From positions 434,001 to 498,000 of the forward strand of contig NZ_JALJXJ010000003.1 of NCBI RefSeq assembly GCF_024170005.1: a DNA stretch of 64,000 nt, read 5' to 3'. The position numbers were made by a program, and so were the translations under genes. The notes below the pieces were generated by a model that had not been told where the DNA came from, searched no databases, and saw nothing but the letters and a program-made list of their open reading frames with translations. Numbering within the stretch: the first letter of the stretch is position 1; each line of letters opens with the position of its first letter. This document shows positions 27,847 to 37,326 of this stretch, piece by piece. Origin of the DNA: Azospirillum lipoferum (GTDB lineage: Bacteria > Pseudomonadota > Alphaproteobacteria > Azospirillales > Azospirillaceae).

Positions 27847-28192
27847 TAAGAAGCCTGCCGCCCCGGTCCAGCCTTCGGCCGAGATACTCGACCGCCTGTT
27901 CGTCACCGTGCAGGCCCGCAAGGGCGCGGATCCGGAAAGCTCCTACACCGCCAAGCTCTACAGCCGCGGCACCGCCAAGATCGCCCAGAAGGTGGGCGAG
28001 GAGGCGGTGGAGGCGATCCTGGAGGCCGTGCGTGGCGACAAGGCCGCGCTGGCCGCGGAATCGGCCGACCTGCTCTATCACCTACTGGTGCTGTGGGCCG
28101 ACACCGGGCTGGATCCGGCGGACGTCTGGAGCAAGCTCGCCCAGCGCGAGGGCACCAGCGGCATCGACGAAAAGAAGTCCCGCAAGGCCTGA
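27839..28192 (+). CDS. hisE: Phosphoribosyl-ATP diphosphatase
   Basis: A 117-residue stand-alone HisE (not fused to HisI) hydrolysing PR-ATP to PR-AMP. The family core [21 protein letters not shown] and [15 protein letters not shown] carry the metal-binding Glu/Asp residues. Its ATG lies eight bases inside hisF, so translation is coupled. hisI, hisG and hisD are not in this window. Confidence 0.95.
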   Translation: MGDKKPAAPVQPSAEILDRLFVTVQARKGADPESSYTAKLYSRGTAKIAQKVGEEAVEAILEAVRGDKAALAAESADLLYHLLVLWADTGLDPADVWSKLAQREGTSGIDEKKSRKA

Positions 28193-28222
28193 GCGGGACT
28201 CCCCACCAAGAGGACGCATGCG

Positions 28223-28591
28223 ATGGCCAAGAGCTACGACGCCAACAACGTGTTCGCCCGCATCCTGCGCGGCGAAATCCCGTGCAAGAAGGTGCATGAG
28301 ACCGACCACGCACTCGCTTTCCACGACATCGAGCCGCAGACCCCGACCCATGTGCTGGTGATCCCGAAGGGCGCCTACACGGACATGGACGACTTCACCG
28401 CCAAGGCGTCGGAAGCGGAGATCGCCGGCCTGTTCCGCGCGGTGGGTGAGGTCGCCCGCATGGTCGGCGCCGACGGTCCCGGCTACCGCATCCTGTCCAA
28501 CTGCGGCGAGGACGCGCATCAGGAAGTGCCCCACCTGCACATCCACCTGTTCGCCGGGCGCGATCTGGGGCGTATGATCGGGAAGGCTTGA
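28223..28591 (+). CDS. hinT: HIT family purine nucleoside phosphoramidase (HinT-like)
   Basis: A 122-residue histidine-triad protein: HLHIHLF (about 105-111) is the HIT motif with the nucleophilic His. N-terminal FARILRGEIPCKKV is typical of bacterial HinT, which hydrolyses adenosine phosphoramidates. It is the last gene of the his operon, 30 bp after hisE, a placement shared with other Azospirillum his operons. Confidence 0.93.
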   Translation: MAKSYDANNVFARILRGEIPCKKVHETDHALAFHDIEPQTPTHVLVIPKGAYTDMDDFTAKASEAEIAGLFRAVGEVARMVGADGPGYRILSNCGEDAHQEVPHLHIHLFAGRDLGRMIGKA

Positions 28592-28600
28592 GATCAGAAA

Positions 28601-28635
28601 CCCCTCTCCCCCAGGGTGCACAAGGGGGAGAGGGG
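28601..28635. terminator. 12-bp inverted repeat closing the his operon
   Basis: CCCCTCTCCCCC (28601-28612) and GGGGGAGAGGGG (28624-28635) form a perfect stem with an 11-base loop, between the convergent HIT and XRE genes. No clear T-tract follows. Confidence 0.55.
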
Positions 28636-28641
28636 AAACAT

Positions 28642-29040
28642 CTATCTCCGCCGCACCCACACCCGCCGCCGCGTTCCCTTCTTCGGCGGCACCGCGTCCA
28701 GGATCGCCAGGATCGCGTCGATCCGTTCCTCGTCCAGATCGCCGATCCGTTCCGACAGCCGGTTGGCAAGCTCGGTCGCCCGGGCGCTCAGGCCCGATGT
28801 GTCGACCGTCACGCGCGGGTGGGACAGATCCGCCAGCCGTTCCAGTTCTTCCGCCTCGTCCCAGATGATGCCGAAATAGGCGCAGATCTGCCGGACCAGC
28901 TGGGGGGAAGGCTGGCCGCGCTTGCCATGCTCCAGGGCCGACAGGTAGGCGGACGAGATGGACAGGTCGGTCGCCATCTGCTTGAGCGTCACGCCCCTGG
29001 CGTCGCGCAGCGACCGGACCCGTTCGCCGAACGGGGTCAT
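28642..29040 (-). CDS. XRE-family helix-turn-helix transcriptional regulator
   Basis: A 132-residue protein with an N-terminal Cro/C1-type HTH (about 6-62: FGERVRSLRDARGVTLKQMATDLSISSAYLSALEHGKRG). The C-terminal half is helical (ELANRLSERIGDLDEERIDAILAILD) and may dimerise; it ends in a basic RRRVWVRRR tail. The target is unknown. It follows the Smr gene on the same strand with a 24-bp gap and may be co-transcribed with it. Confidence 0.9.
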   Translation of the reverse strand: MTPFGERVRSLRDARGVTLKQMATDLSISSAYLSALEHGKRGQPSPQLVRQICAYFGIIWDEAEELERLADLSHPRVTVDTSGLSARATELANRLSERIGDLDEERIDAILAILDAVPPKKGTRRRVWVRRR

Positions 29041-29064
29041 GTGGAGTCCCTGACTGTTTGGGAC

Positions 29065-29640
29065 CTAGTCCTTACGGTCGCGCCGCCGTTTGATCAAGAC
29101 ATACAGCGCACCGTCGCCGCCATGCTTGGGCTGGGCCGGCTGGATCGCCAGAACCATCGGGCGCAGGGCCGGATCCGCCAGCCAGCGGGGGGTCGCCTGG
29201 CGCAGCACGCCCAGGCTGCCGAAACTGCCCTTGCCGGTGATCACCAGCACGCAGCGCCGCCCCTCGTTCCAGGCACGGTGGACGAAGCCGGCGAGCGCGT
29301 GGTGGGCCTGGGCCTGGGTCATGCCGTGCAGGTCGATGCGGCCGTCGATCTCCAACTCGCCGCGGCGGAACCGGTCGCCGGTGCGGCGGTCAATGTTGGC
29401 GGTCGATCCGGGCGTCAGCGGCGGCTGGGCCGCCCGCGACGGCCGGGCCGGGGAGGGGAACTGCTTGGCGGTCGGCGGCGGGGCGAGGCTGGTCGCCACC
29501 GGCTCCTCGACCAGCTCCGCCATGGTCGCTACGGGTTCCGGCTCCGCCTCGACCTGTCGTCCGGGCATCGGTTCGGCGTCGCGCATGGCGATCCGCCACA
29601 GGCGCCGCTCGTCGGGCGTGGGCAGTCGTCTGCGGGTCAT
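29065..29640 (-). CDS. Smr/MutS2-like domain protein
   Basis: A 191-residue protein with a C-terminal Smr domain (about 100-190) showing DLHGMTQAQAHHALAGF, VLVITGKGS and the terminal KHGGDGALYVLIKRR, the DxH and HGxG-type motifs of Smr nucleases. The N-terminal half is Pro/Ala/Glu-rich linker. ATG 29640 starts at MTRRRLPTPDERRLW, the usual N-terminus of alphaproteobacterial Smr proteins; upstream in-frame sequence is not conserved. Smr domains nick DNA or cleave RNA; the role here is undetermined. Confidence 0.9.
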   Translation of the reverse strand: MTRRRLPTPDERRLWRIAMRDAEPMPGRQVEAEPEPVATMAELVEEPVATSLAPPPTAKQFPSPARPSRAAQPPLTPGSTANIDRRTGDRFRRGELEIDGRIDLHGMTQAQAHHALAGFVHRAWNEGRRCVLVITGKGSFGSLGVLRQATPRWLADPALRPMVLAIQPAQPKHGGDGALYVLIKRRRDRKD

Positions 29641-29776
29641 CGGGGAACCTTCTGCGGAAATGAAAAGGGCGGTACCAACGGATAAAGCCCGTCGGCCCGC
29701 CCCTGTCAATGTGTGTCGCCGCGCTGCAAAGAAAAAGGGCGCGCAGAAAAAGGCTGCCTAGGAAATCAGGCCCGGC

Positions 29777-30613
29777 TTACGCCTGCGAATAGGCCGCTGC
29801 CGCCGCGACCTGCTCGTCGGTCGGCCGCACGCCGGTGTAGAGCACGAACTGTTCGAGCGCCTGCAGGGCGATGACTTCGGCGCCGGTGATCACCGGCTTG
29901 CCGGCCTCGCGCGCGGCGCGGATCAGCGGGGTTTCGGCCGGCATGGCGACGACGTCGAACACCTGCGCCGCCGAGGCGATCAGTGCCGGCTCGAAGGCGA
30001 GGGCATCGGCCTCCGGCGCTCCCGCCATGCCGAGCGGCGTGACGTTGACCAGCAGCGATCCCTCGGCGATGCCGGCGGTGTCCGGCTGCCAGGGCAGGCT
30101 GTACTCATCGGCCAGCCGGCGGCCGGTCACCTCGTTGCGGGCGATCAGCGTGCCGTTGGTGAAGCCGGAATCGCGCAGCGCGCACAGGACCGCGCGGGCC
30201 ATGCCGCCGCTGCCGCGGAGCGCGAAGGGCAGGCCGGGCGAGACGTCGTGGCGGTCCAGCAGCGTGCGGACCGCGAGATAGTCGGTGTTGTAGCCGCGCA
30301 GCCGGCTGCCGCCATCTTCGGCGGTGTCGTTGACGATGGTGTTGACCGACTGCAACCCGGCGGCCGACGGGTCCAGCTCGTCGAGAAAGGGGATGCAGGC
30401 TTCCTTGAAGGGCATCGACACGCCGCAGCCGCGGATGTTCAGCGCCCGGATGCCGGTGATGGCGCCCGGAAGATCGTTCGTGGTGAACGCCTTGTAGACG
30501 TAGTTCAGAGCGAGGGCGTCATAGAGGTGATTGTGGAAACGCGTGCCGATGTTGCTCGGGCGGCCCGAGAGCGAGATGCACAGGCGCGTGTCTCTGTCGA
30601 TCTTGTGGGGCAA
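29777..30613 (-). CDS. Shikimate 5-dehydrogenase-like protein
   Basis: A 278-residue AroE-superfamily protein, the second in this window. It has SLSGRPSNIGTRFHNHLYDALALNYVYKAF (15-44) in place of the GHSRSP signature, MPFKE with the catalytic Lys, and YNTDY with the catalytic Asp, so the active pair is kept. The nucleotide loop is GSGGMARAVL. This pattern resembles the Haemophilus HI0607-type shikimate-dehydrogenase-like group, whose physiological substrate is unsettled. TTG 30613 has a strong AGGAGAGG ribosome site. It lies just upstream of ccmI's 3' end but has its own spacing. Confidence 0.85.
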   Translation of the reverse strand: MPHKIDRDTRLCISLSGRPSNIGTRFHNHLYDALALNYVYKAFTTNDLPGAITGIRALNIRGCGVSMPFKEACIPFLDELDPSAAGLQSVNTIVNDTAEDGGSRLRGYNTDYLAVRTLLDRHDVSPGLPFALRGSGGMARAVLCALRDSGFTNGTLIARNEVTGRRLADEYSLPWQPDTAGIAEGSLLVNVTPLGMAGAPEADALAFEPALIASAAQVFDVVAMPAETPLIRAAREAGKPVITGAEVIALQALEQFVLYTGVRPTDEQVAAAAAYSQA

Positions 30614-30663
30614 CCTGACCTCTCCTTGCCTATATGCCTTGCGGGGCCTTCCTGCTTCGTAGG

Positions 30664-32097
30664 TCAGCCGCCCGCCTTCAACGCGTCCAAGCGTCCTTTC
30701 AGCAGAGTGTATTCAGGATCGCTCGGCTTGAACTGGGCGATCAGCTTACCCCAATGGGCGGCGGCCTCGTCCCTGCGGCCCGACATCATGGCGTCGAGGC
30801 CGAGCAGCCACAGCGCGTCCTTGTTCTCCGGCTCCGCCTTCAGCGCCAGACGCAGGGCGGAGGTGGCCTCCTCCGGCAGGGGCTTCGGCGTGTCGTTGCG
30901 CGGCTGGGTCTGCAGCACGGCATTGGCGTAGGCGACCTGCACATCGGCGCGGTCCGGTGCCCGCTCGCGCGCCTTGCGGGCGGCGTCCAGCGCCTTGGTC
31001 GTCTCGCCCAGCACGCCGTAGGAACGGGCGAGCTTCAGCCAGCCGTCGACGTCCGACGGATCGGCCTCCAGCCGGGCGGCGAGGTTGGCGACCATGCCGC
31101 GGATCATCTCGTCCTGGCCCGCCCCATTTCCTTGGGCGCCGGCCGCAGCATTGCCCTGCCCATTGGCTTGCGCATTCGGAGCCGCTTGTTGCTCTTGCGC
31201 CGCCTGCTCCCTCCGCTCCGGCGGTAGCGGCTGCGGCGTGACCTTGGCGGGGTCGAGGTTCAGCGCCACCGCGGCCTCGCGGATCTGGTCGCGGACCACC
31301 GGCACCCACGGCGCATCGGCCGGCGATTCCGCCATCAGCGCGCTCCAGCGGTCCAGCGCGCCCTGCTGGTCGCCGGCTTGGAAGCGGGCGAGCGCCGCGA
31401 AGAAGCGGGCGCGCGGGTCCTTGGGTTCCTTCGCCAGCACGGCGTCAAAGGCGGCCACCGCCTCCTCCGGCACCATGCCGTCGTTGGCGGAGACCAGCGT
31501 CTCGCCGAACAGGCCCTGCACCTCGGCATCGTCCTTGTTCAGGGCGACGGCATGGCGCAGCGCGTCGGCGGCCTCGGCGTTGCGGTTCATCTTGACATAG
31601 GCCTGACCCAGGATCAGCCAGCCTTGCAGGTCGTTGGGGTTCTCCGCCAGCTGGGCCTTCAGCTTGTCCATGGCGGCCAGCACGCTCTTCGGCGGGCCGC
31701 CGCGCTCCTGCTCCAGATTGCGCGAGGCCAGCGGCTGGGCCGGCAGATCCGGGCGGCCGACCGAACCATAGACGGCAAGTGCGCCGACCGGCAGCACCAG
31801 CGCCAGCAGAACGGCCAGCACGCGGGCGCTGCGCGGGGTGACGGCGGCGCCTCCTTTGCTGCCCTTCTCGGCGGTTGCCAGCATGCGCCGGGCGATCTCC
31901 GCCTTGGCGGCCTCGGCCTGGGCGTCGTTGATCAGGCCGCGCGCCCGGTCGCGCTCCAGCTCGTCCAGCTGGTCGCGGTAGACCTCGCGGTCGAACTCCT
32001 CGCGGTCGGGGCCGGATCCGGCGGAGCGCAGCAGCGGCGGCACGAGCAGCAGCAGCACGCCTGCGGTCAGGACGGCGGCGAAAATCCAGAACAGCAT
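30664..32097 (-). CDS. ccmI: Cytochrome c biogenesis protein CcmI (CycH)
   Basis: A 477-residue apocytochrome c chaperone. Two transmembrane helices at about 2-22 and 92-112 flank a cytoplasmic leucine-zipper-like segment (about 32-72); the periplasmic part holds TPR-like repeats (for example LQGWLILGQAYVKMNRNAEAADALRHAVAL) and a Gln/Ala/Asn-rich linker near residues 300-325. CcmI captures the C-terminus of apocytochrome c for haem ligation. Its ATG overlaps the ccmH stop by one base. It is last in the ccmCDEFGHI operon. Confidence 0.95.
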   Translation of the reverse strand: MLFWIFAAVLTAGVLLLLVPPLLRSAGSGPDREEFDREVYRDQLDELERDRARGLINDAQAEAAKAEIARRMLATAEKGSKGGAAVTPRSARVLAVLLALVLPVGALAVYGSVGRPDLPAQPLASRNLEQERGGPPKSVLAAMDKLKAQLAENPNDLQGWLILGQAYVKMNRNAEAADALRHAVALNKDDAEVQGLFGETLVSANDGMVPEEAVAAFDAVLAKEPKDPRARFFAALARFQAGDQQGALDRWSALMAESPADAPWVPVVRDQIREAAVALNLDPAKVTPQPLPPERREQAAQEQQAAPNAQANGQGNAAAGAQGNGAGQDEMIRGMVANLAARLEADPSDVDGWLKLARSYGVLGETTKALDAARKARERAPDRADVQVAYANAVLQTQPRNDTPKPLPEEATSALRLALKAEPENKDALWLLGLDAMMSGRRDEAAAHWGKLIAQFKPSDPEYTLLKGRLDALKAGG

Positions 32098-32570
32098 CAG
32101 TCGTCTTTCCGCAACAGGGCATCCAGCCGCCGCCGCTCATCCGCGCTCAGGGGGGCGGTGTCGGCGCCGGCGGCCACGCCGCGCCGCCCGCGCAGGAACA
32201 GGAAGGTGCCGACAGCACCCAGCAGCAGCACGGCGAAGGGGCCGATCCACAGCACCAGCGTGGTCGCCTTGAAGGGCGGCCGCAGCAGCACATAGTCGCC
32301 GTAGCGGTCGGTGACGTACTCCATCACCTTGGTGTCGCTGTCGCCGGCCTTCAGCCGGTCGCGCACCAGCAGGCGCAGGTCGCGGGCCAGCGGGGCGTTG
32401 CTGTCGTCGATCGACTGGTTCTGGCAGACGAGGCAGCGCAGCTCCTGGCTGATGGCACGGGCACGGGTCTCCAGCGCCGGATCCGGCAGCACCTCGTCGG
32501 GCTGGACGGCCAGGGCAGGGGAGGAGAGCGCGGACAGCGCCAGCAGGGCGGCGAGGAGGATGCGCTTCAT
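32097..32570 (-). CDS. ccmH: Cytochrome c maturation thiol reductase CcmH (CcmL)
   Basis: A 157-residue membrane-anchored protein: signal sequence ([21 protein letters not shown]), the redox motif LRCLVCQNQ with its CxxC cysteines (around 48-56), and a C-terminal transmembrane helix at about 107-127. It reduces apocytochrome CXXCH disulfides for haem attachment. ATG 32570 overlaps the ccmG stop by one base. There is no C-terminal TPR fusion; that function is in ccmI. Confidence 0.95.
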   Translation of the reverse strand: MKRILLAALLALSALSSPALAVQPDEVLPDPALETRARAISQELRCLVCQNQSIDDSNAPLARDLRLLVRDRLKAGDSDTKVMEYVTDRYGDYVLLRPPFKATTLVLWIGPFAVLLLGAVGTFLFLRGRRGVAAGADTAPLSADERRRLDALLRKDD

Positions 32571-33124
32571 CAGCCCTGCCTCAGATGCTTGACCATGGGA
32601 AGGATCTGCTCCTCCACCACCTGCGGGGTCAGCGGGCCGACATGCTTGAAGCGGATGCGGCCCTTGCGGTCGATCAGATAGCTTTCCGGCACGCCATAGA
32701 CGCCCCAGTCGATCGACACCCGGCCATCCTGGTCGGCGCCGATTGCGGCATAGGGGTTGCCGTTGCGCGACAGCCAGGTCAGGGCGTCCTCCGGCTTGTC
32801 CTTGTAGTTGATGCCGTAGACCGTCACCCCCTGTTCCCGCGACAGGCGGGTGATGACGGGATGCTCCGCCTTGCAGGGGATGCACCAGGACGCGAAGACG
32901 TTCACCAGCGTCACGTCGCCGGCCAGCTTGGCCGAGGACAAGCCGGAGCTAGCCGGCTGGCCCTGGACCATCTGGCCCGGGATGGCGGGCAGGTCGAAGG
33001 TCGGCGCCGGCTTGTCGATCAGGGCCGACGGGATGTCGCGCGGGTCACGCTCGAACCCCAGGTAGAAGGCGATGCCCACCCCGATGAACAGCAGGAAGGG
33101 CAGCAGGTACAGAAGGCGGCGCAT
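32570..33124 (-). CDS. ccmG: Thiol:disulfide interchange protein CcmG (DsbE)
   Basis: A 184-residue periplasmic thioredoxin-like protein anchored by an N-terminal helix (about 4-20). The active site is WCIPC in [17 protein letters not shown], and [13 protein letters not shown] carries the cis-proline region typical of DsbE. It supplies reducing equivalents to CcmH/apocytochrome. ATG 33124 gives a compact signal anchor; it lies 13 bp after ccmF. Confidence 0.96.
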   Translation of the reverse strand: MRRLLYLLPFLLFIGVGIAFYLGFERDPRDIPSALIDKPAPTFDLPAIPGQMVQGQPASSGLSSAKLAGDVTLVNVFASWCIPCKAEHPVITRLSREQGVTVYGINYKDKPEDALTWLSRNGNPYAAIGADQDGRVSIDWGVYGVPESYLIDRKGRIRFKHVGPLTPQVVEEQILPMVKHLRQG

Positions 33125-33137
33125 CGTGTCTTGGTCC

Positions 33138-35144
33138 TCATTCGGCCGGCAGCGGGGCCGATTTTCCACCGGTCTTGCCGGCCGCACGGCGGCGTTCGGG
33201 CGCACCGATGCGGAAGCGGCGGTCGGTCAGGCTCACCAGCCCGCCCAGCATCATCCCGACGCCGCCGATCCAGATCCACGGCACCAGCGGGTGGTGGTAG
33301 ATGCGGACGATCCAGGCGGTGCCGTTCTGCGTCGGGTCGCCCAGCGCCACATACAGGTCGGAGAAGACCGTGGTGTGGATGGCCGATTCCGTGGTGGTCA
33401 TGCGGGTGGTGCTGTAGCTGCGGCGTTCCGGCTCCAGCGTGGCGACGCGCTGGCCGTCCCTGGTGACGGTGAAGACGCCGCGCTCTGCCTTGAAGTTCGG
33501 CCCGTCGACCAGCCCGACGCTGTCGAAACGGAACTCGTAACCGGCGACGCTGGCCCGGTCGCCCGGCTTCATCGCCGTGATCGATTCCGTCTGCCACGCC
33601 GAGGTGCCGGTCATGCCGAGGATCGACAGGCCGAGACAGGCGTGGGCGATGGTCATGCCCCAGGCGCTGCGCGGCAGATGCACCGCCCGGTTCCAGCTGT
33701 TGCGGAACGGGGTGCGGAACAGGGCGATGCGGTCGGCGAACTCCACCAGCGAGCCGACGAAGGCCCAGGCGGCAAGGCCGATGCCGACGAGTGCCAGCAG
33801 CGGCCCGCCGCCCGCCTTGACATAGGCGGTGACGGCGACGGCGATCACCACGGCGACGCCGGCCACCCACAGCCGGGACAGCGCCGCTCCCAGATCCGCC
33901 CGCTTCCAGGACAGGAAGGGTCCGACGACCATGGCGACCACCATCGGGATGGCGACCGGCAGGAAGGTGGCGTTGAAGAAGGGGGCGCCGACCGACACCT
34001 TGCCCAGCTTCATGATGTCGAGGAACAGCGGATAGAGCGTGCCGATGAACACCGTCGCCGTCGCGGTCGACAGCAGCAGGTTGTTCAGCACCAGCGCCCC
34101 TTCACGGCTGATCGGCGCGAACAGCCCGCCCGCCTTCAGCGTCGGCGCCCGCAGGCTGTAGAGCAGCAGCGAGCCGCCGGTGGCGACCGCCAGCAGCACC
34201 AGGATGAAGATGCCGCGCTTGGGATCGACGGCGAAGGCATGCACCGAGGTCAGGATGCCGGAGCGCACCAGGAAGGTGCCCATCAGCGACAGCGAGAAGG
34301 TGACGATGGCCAGCAGGATGGTCCAGCTCTTCAGCGCGTCGCGCTTCTCCACCACGATGGCGGAATGCAGCAGCGCGGTGCCGGCCAGCCAGGGCATGAA
34401 GGAGGCGTTCTCCACCGGGTCCCAGTACCACCAGCCGCCCCAGCCCAGCTCGTAATAGGCCCACCAGGAGCCCATGGCGATGCCCATGGTCAGGGTCGAC
34501 CACGCCGCGAGCGTCCAGGGCCGCACCCAGCGCGCCCAGGCGGGATCGACCCGCCCCTCGATCAGCGCGGCGACGGCGAAGGAGAAGGCCATCGAGAAGC
34601 CGACATAGCCCGCATAGAGGAAGGGCGGGTGGAATGCCAAGCCGGGATCCTGCAGCAGCGGGTTCAGATCGTTGCCGTCGATCGGCGCCGGCACCACGCG
34701 GATGAAGGGGTTCGACGTGATCAGGATGAACAGCAGGAAGCCGACCCCGATCAGCCCCTGGACCGCCAGCACCCGTGCCTTCAGCGTCGGCGGCAGGTTG
34801 CGCCCGAACGCGGCCACCGCGGCGCCGAAGATCGTCAGCATGACGATCCACAGCATCATCGATCCCTCGTGGTTGCCCCAGACGCCCGACACCTTGTAGA
34901 GCATCGGCTTGGCCGAGTGGCTGTTCTGCACGACGTTCAGCACGCTGAAATCGGACACCACATGCGCCCAGGTCAGTGCCGCGTAGGCGATCAGCACCAG
35001 CAGCATCTGGGCGATGGCCGCGGGCACCGCGACGTTCATCCAGGCGCCGTTGCGGGTGGCAGCGCCGACCAGCGGCGGCACCGACTGCACCAGCGCCACG
35101 AACAGCGCCAGCACCAGCGCGTAATGGCCGAGTTCGGGGATCAC
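33138..35144 (-). CDS. ccmF: Haem lyase CcmF
   Basis: A 668-residue polytopic membrane protein with about 15 hydrophobic segments. The tryptophan-rich haem-handling motif WGGWWYWDPVENASFMPWL (around 235-253) is the CcmF/CcmC/CcsA signature, with conserved periplasmic histidines such as SVHAFAVDP. Together with CcmH/CcmI it forms the ligation complex that attaches haem to apocytochrome c. It lies 7 bp after ccmE. Length is normal for the family. Confidence 0.97.
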   Translation of the reverse strand: MIPELGHYALVLALFVALVQSVPPLVGAATRNGAWMNVAVPAAIAQMLLVLIAYAALTWAHVVSDFSVLNVVQNSHSAKPMLYKVSGVWGNHEGSMMLWIVMLTIFGAAVAAFGRNLPPTLKARVLAVQGLIGVGFLLFILITSNPFIRVVPAPIDGNDLNPLLQDPGLAFHPPFLYAGYVGFSMAFSFAVAALIEGRVDPAWARWVRPWTLAAWSTLTMGIAMGSWWAYYELGWGGWWYWDPVENASFMPWLAGTALLHSAIVVEKRDALKSWTILLAIVTFSLSLMGTFLVRSGILTSVHAFAVDPKRGIFILVLLAVATGGSLLLYSLRAPTLKAGGLFAPISREGALVLNNLLLSTATATVFIGTLYPLFLDIMKLGKVSVGAPFFNATFLPVAIPMVVAMVVGPFLSWKRADLGAALSRLWVAGVAVVIAVAVTAYVKAGGGPLLALVGIGLAAWAFVGSLVEFADRIALFRTPFRNSWNRAVHLPRSAWGMTIAHACLGLSILGMTGTSAWQTESITAMKPGDRASVAGYEFRFDSVGLVDGPNFKAERGVFTVTRDGQRVATLEPERRSYSTTRMTTTESAIHTTVFSDLYVALGDPTQNGTAWIVRIYHHPLVPWIWIGGVGMMLGGLVSLTDRRFRIGAPERRRAAGKTGGKSAPLPAE

Positions 35145-35151
35145 GGTCCCG

Positions 35152-35616
35152 CTACTCCTTCTTCGCGGTCTTCGTCGCGGAGTCCGCCGGGTTCTTGTAG
35201 ACGCCGGCCTGCTTCAAGGCTTCCGACACCTCGGGCGGCATGTAGTTCTCGTCATGCTTGGCCAGCACTTCGCGCGCGACGAAGACGCCGCCGGTCATCC
35301 GGCCCTCCGCCACCACGCCCTGGCCCTCGCGGAACAGGTCGGGCAGCTGGCCGCGGTAGCGCACGTCCACCGTGTGGGCGGTGTCGGTGACGCGGAAGAC
35401 GGTGGTGACGCCGTCGGGCTGCTTCTTGACGCTGCCTTCCTCCACCAGCCCGCCCAGGCGGAAATTGCGGTCGCCGACCTGCTGCGTCTGCAGCTGGCTC
35501 GGGCTGTAGAAGAAGACGATGTTGTCCTGGAAAGCGGTCAGCGCCAGGGCGGTCGCCGAACCCAGCCCGAGAAGGGCGAGGCCCAGCATGTAGAGGCGGC
35601 GTTTCTTGCGGGTCAT
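35152..35616 (-). CDS. ccmE: Haem chaperone CcmE
   Basis: A 154-residue protein with an N-terminal anchor (about 8-28) and an OB-fold. The haem-binding motif is [11 protein letters not shown] (about 119-129), with the covalent His and the axial Tyr. It carries haem from CcmC/D to CcmF. ATG 35616 overlaps the ccmD stop by four bases. Confidence 0.96.
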   Translation of the reverse strand: MTRKKRRLYMLGLALLGLGSATALALTAFQDNIVFFYSPSQLQTQQVGDRNFRLGGLVEEGSVKKQPDGVTTVFRVTDTAHTVDVRYRGQLPDLFREGQGVVAEGRMTGGVFVAREVLAKHDENYMPPEVSEALKQAGVYKNPADSATKTAKKE

Positions 35617-35858
35617 CCTTCGCTCGCTTCCGCCGGAGTTCCGGCGGTCTGATCGGCCGCTTTACGGCCAGTGCTATTGGAGCCATTGCGGGTGCGGCGG
35701 CGGGCCGGGCGGGCGCTTTCCAGCGCCTTCAGCGTCGCCTCGGCATTGCGCAACCCCTTCCAGGTGGCGACCAGCAGCCCCAGCAGGACGAGGGTGGCGA
35801 TGCCGTAGGCCGGCCAGACATAGGCGGCGTACCCGCCCATATGGAGAAATTCGTTCAT
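35613..35858 (-). CDS. ccmD: Haem exporter accessory protein CcmD
   Basis: An 81-residue small membrane protein with one helix ([24 protein letters not shown], about 10-33) and a basic cytoplasmic tail; the [14 protein letters not shown] opening is characteristic. It stabilises and releases holo-CcmE from the CcmABC complex. The C-terminal tail is longer than usual and low-complexity (Ala/Arg/Thr/Ser). It starts 5 bp after ccmC. Confidence 0.92.
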   Translation of the reverse strand: MNEFLHMGGYAAYVWPAYGIATLVLLGLLVATWKGLRNAEATLKALESARPARRRTRNGSNSTGRKAADQTAGTPAEASEG

Positions 35859-35863
35859 GGCGC

Positions 35864-36622
35864 TTACCCCTGCATCCCGTCCGACACGGCGCCATCACCG
35901 GCAACTCCGCTGGCCACCGAAAGCCGCAGCGTCTGTATCTTGCGCTGGGCGATCTCGGTGCGCACGCGCAGCATGACGACCGACAGGAAATAGGCGGTGA
36001 AGGCGCCGGCCATCACCAGCAGCGGCGTCAGCATGCTGGGGTCGATGCTGGGTCCGCCCATGCGCACGACGCTGGCCGGCTGGTGCAGCGTGTTCCACCA
36101 GTCGACCGAGAATTTGATGATCGGCACATTGACGATGCCTACCAGCAGCAGGACGTTGCCGGCCTTCATGCCGCGCTGCGGATCGTCGAAGGCGTTCACC
36201 AGGGCCATGTAGCCGAGATAGAGGAAGAACAGGATCAGCACGCTGGTCAGCCGCGCGTCCCACACCCACCAGGTTCCCCACATCGGCGCGCCCCACAGCG
36301 ACCCGGTCACCAGGCAGACGAAAGTGAAGCCGGCGCCGATCGGGGCGGCGGCCTTGGCGAACAGGTCGGCCAGCGGGTGCTTCCACACCAGGCCACAAGC
36401 CGCGGCGATGGCCATGTTGGTGTAGACGAACAGGCTCATCCAGGCGGCGGGGACATGGATGTACATGATCCGCACCGTCTCGCCCTGCTGATAGTCGGGC
36501 GGCGAGCTGAACAGGCTGAACCACAGACCGAGGATCGTCAGGATCACGGTCGCCCCGGCGCACCACGGCAGCAGCAGGGCCGACAGGCGCAGGAAGCGGG
36601 CGGGGTTGGCGAAGCGATGCAT
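35864..36622 (-). CDS. ccmC: Haem export/handling protein CcmC
   Basis: A 252-residue membrane protein with six hydrophobic segments and the WWD motif WGTWWVWDARLTSVLILFFLY; conserved histidines are in IMYIHVPAAW and WNTLHQPAS. It loads haem onto CcmE. ATG 36622 is the Met directly before the first hydrophobic stretch; the open frame extends upstream but that part is not conserved. ccmA and ccmB are not adjacent here and must be elsewhere. Confidence 0.95.
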   Translation of the reverse strand: MHRFANPARFLRLSALLLPWCAGATVILTILGLWFSLFSSPPDYQQGETVRIMYIHVPAAWMSLFVYTNMAIAAACGLVWKHPLADLFAKAAAPIGAGFTFVCLVTGSLWGAPMWGTWWVWDARLTSVLILFFLYLGYMALVNAFDDPQRGMKAGNVLLLVGIVNVPIIKFSVDWWNTLHQPASVVRMGGPSIDPSMLTPLLVMAGAFTAYFLSVVMLRVRTEIAQRKIQTLRLSVASGVAGDGAVSDGMQG

Positions 36623-36855
36623 AGAACGATGGCCCCGGTACAGGTGACCTTGGTCAGGCTTGCGGACGATATAAGCGCATGTATGGCGGACTGCGAGGGG
36701 TTTCGCCTTGATCTCGGTCAGGAAGATCCGCCATTCGTTCGTACTCTGACACCAAGGTATGAGGCGGCTCGGACCTTGGGCAGCGGCTGTTCTGCTTGTT
36801 GCAGGACGCCGGCGGCGGAGATTTTCATCCCCGCCCGCCGGTGATTTTCTCCGGA
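36623..36855 (-). other. Gap upstream of ccmC
   Basis: A 233-bp non-coding stretch. A hairpin of about 10 bp (arms near 36808-36817 and 36833-36842) lies downstream of the EVE gene and may end its transcription. Nearer ccmC a minus-strand TATATC at about 90 nt could be a -10, but no good -35 is spaced with it. Confidence 0.35.
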
Positions 36856-37326
36856 TCAGGCTGCCATACCCTCCCGCACCGCCGCCCGCATCTCCCCAGC
36901 GATCAGGTCGAAATCGCGCAGGCTCACCGGCAGCAGGCCGAAGCGGAAGGGATAGCCCCAGTTCCGCACCCCGGCGGTCAGCTCCAGCCGGTTCAGCAGC
37001 GGCTGGATCGGCGCCTCTTCCGCCGGCCACCAGGACACGTCGCGCCGGAAGGGGACGAAGCCGCCGCCCATGTCGAACCGGTAGGGCTCGCCCGGCAGGA
37101 TGGTGCCGATGGCGGTGAAGGACTTCAGCCCGTCCGCCGCCCCGAACCTGTCGGTGGGGGAGTAGTAGACGACCCGGTCGCCCGCCTGGATCCGCCGCAG
37201 CGGGGCCGCCTTGCCGTGGCAGACCTGCATGAAGCCGCCGGCCCGTCCGCGCCGGACATGCTCGGCGCTGGCGACGGCGATCCAAGCTGCGAACCGGGTG
37301 CCGGTGTACGTTCCGCCCCCGCTCAC
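36856..37326 (-). CDS. EVE domain-containing protein
   Basis: A 156-residue PUA-like EVE domain protein: [47 protein letters not shown] and the later [28 protein letters not shown] match the domain. EVE domains in other settings bind modified bases in DNA or RNA; the ligand here is unknown. GTG 37326 is chosen since it overlaps the VOC gene stop by four bases (GTGA). The Tyr/Trp-rich aromatic cage expected for base recognition is present. Confidence 0.85.
   Translation of the reverse strand: MSGGGTYTGTRFAAWIAVASAEHVRRGRAGGFMQVCHGKAAPLRRIQAGDRVVYYSPTDRFGAADGLKSFTAIGTILPGEPYRFDMGGGFVPFRRDVSWWPAEEAPIQPLLNRLELTAGVRNWGYPFRFGLLPVSLRDFDLIAGEMRAAVREGMAA

Noticed and set aside
33072..35390. A 772-codon plus-strand open frame opposite ccmF and ccmG
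   Set aside because: Antisense shadow; no ribosome site and no recognisable domain, while ccmF is unmistakable.
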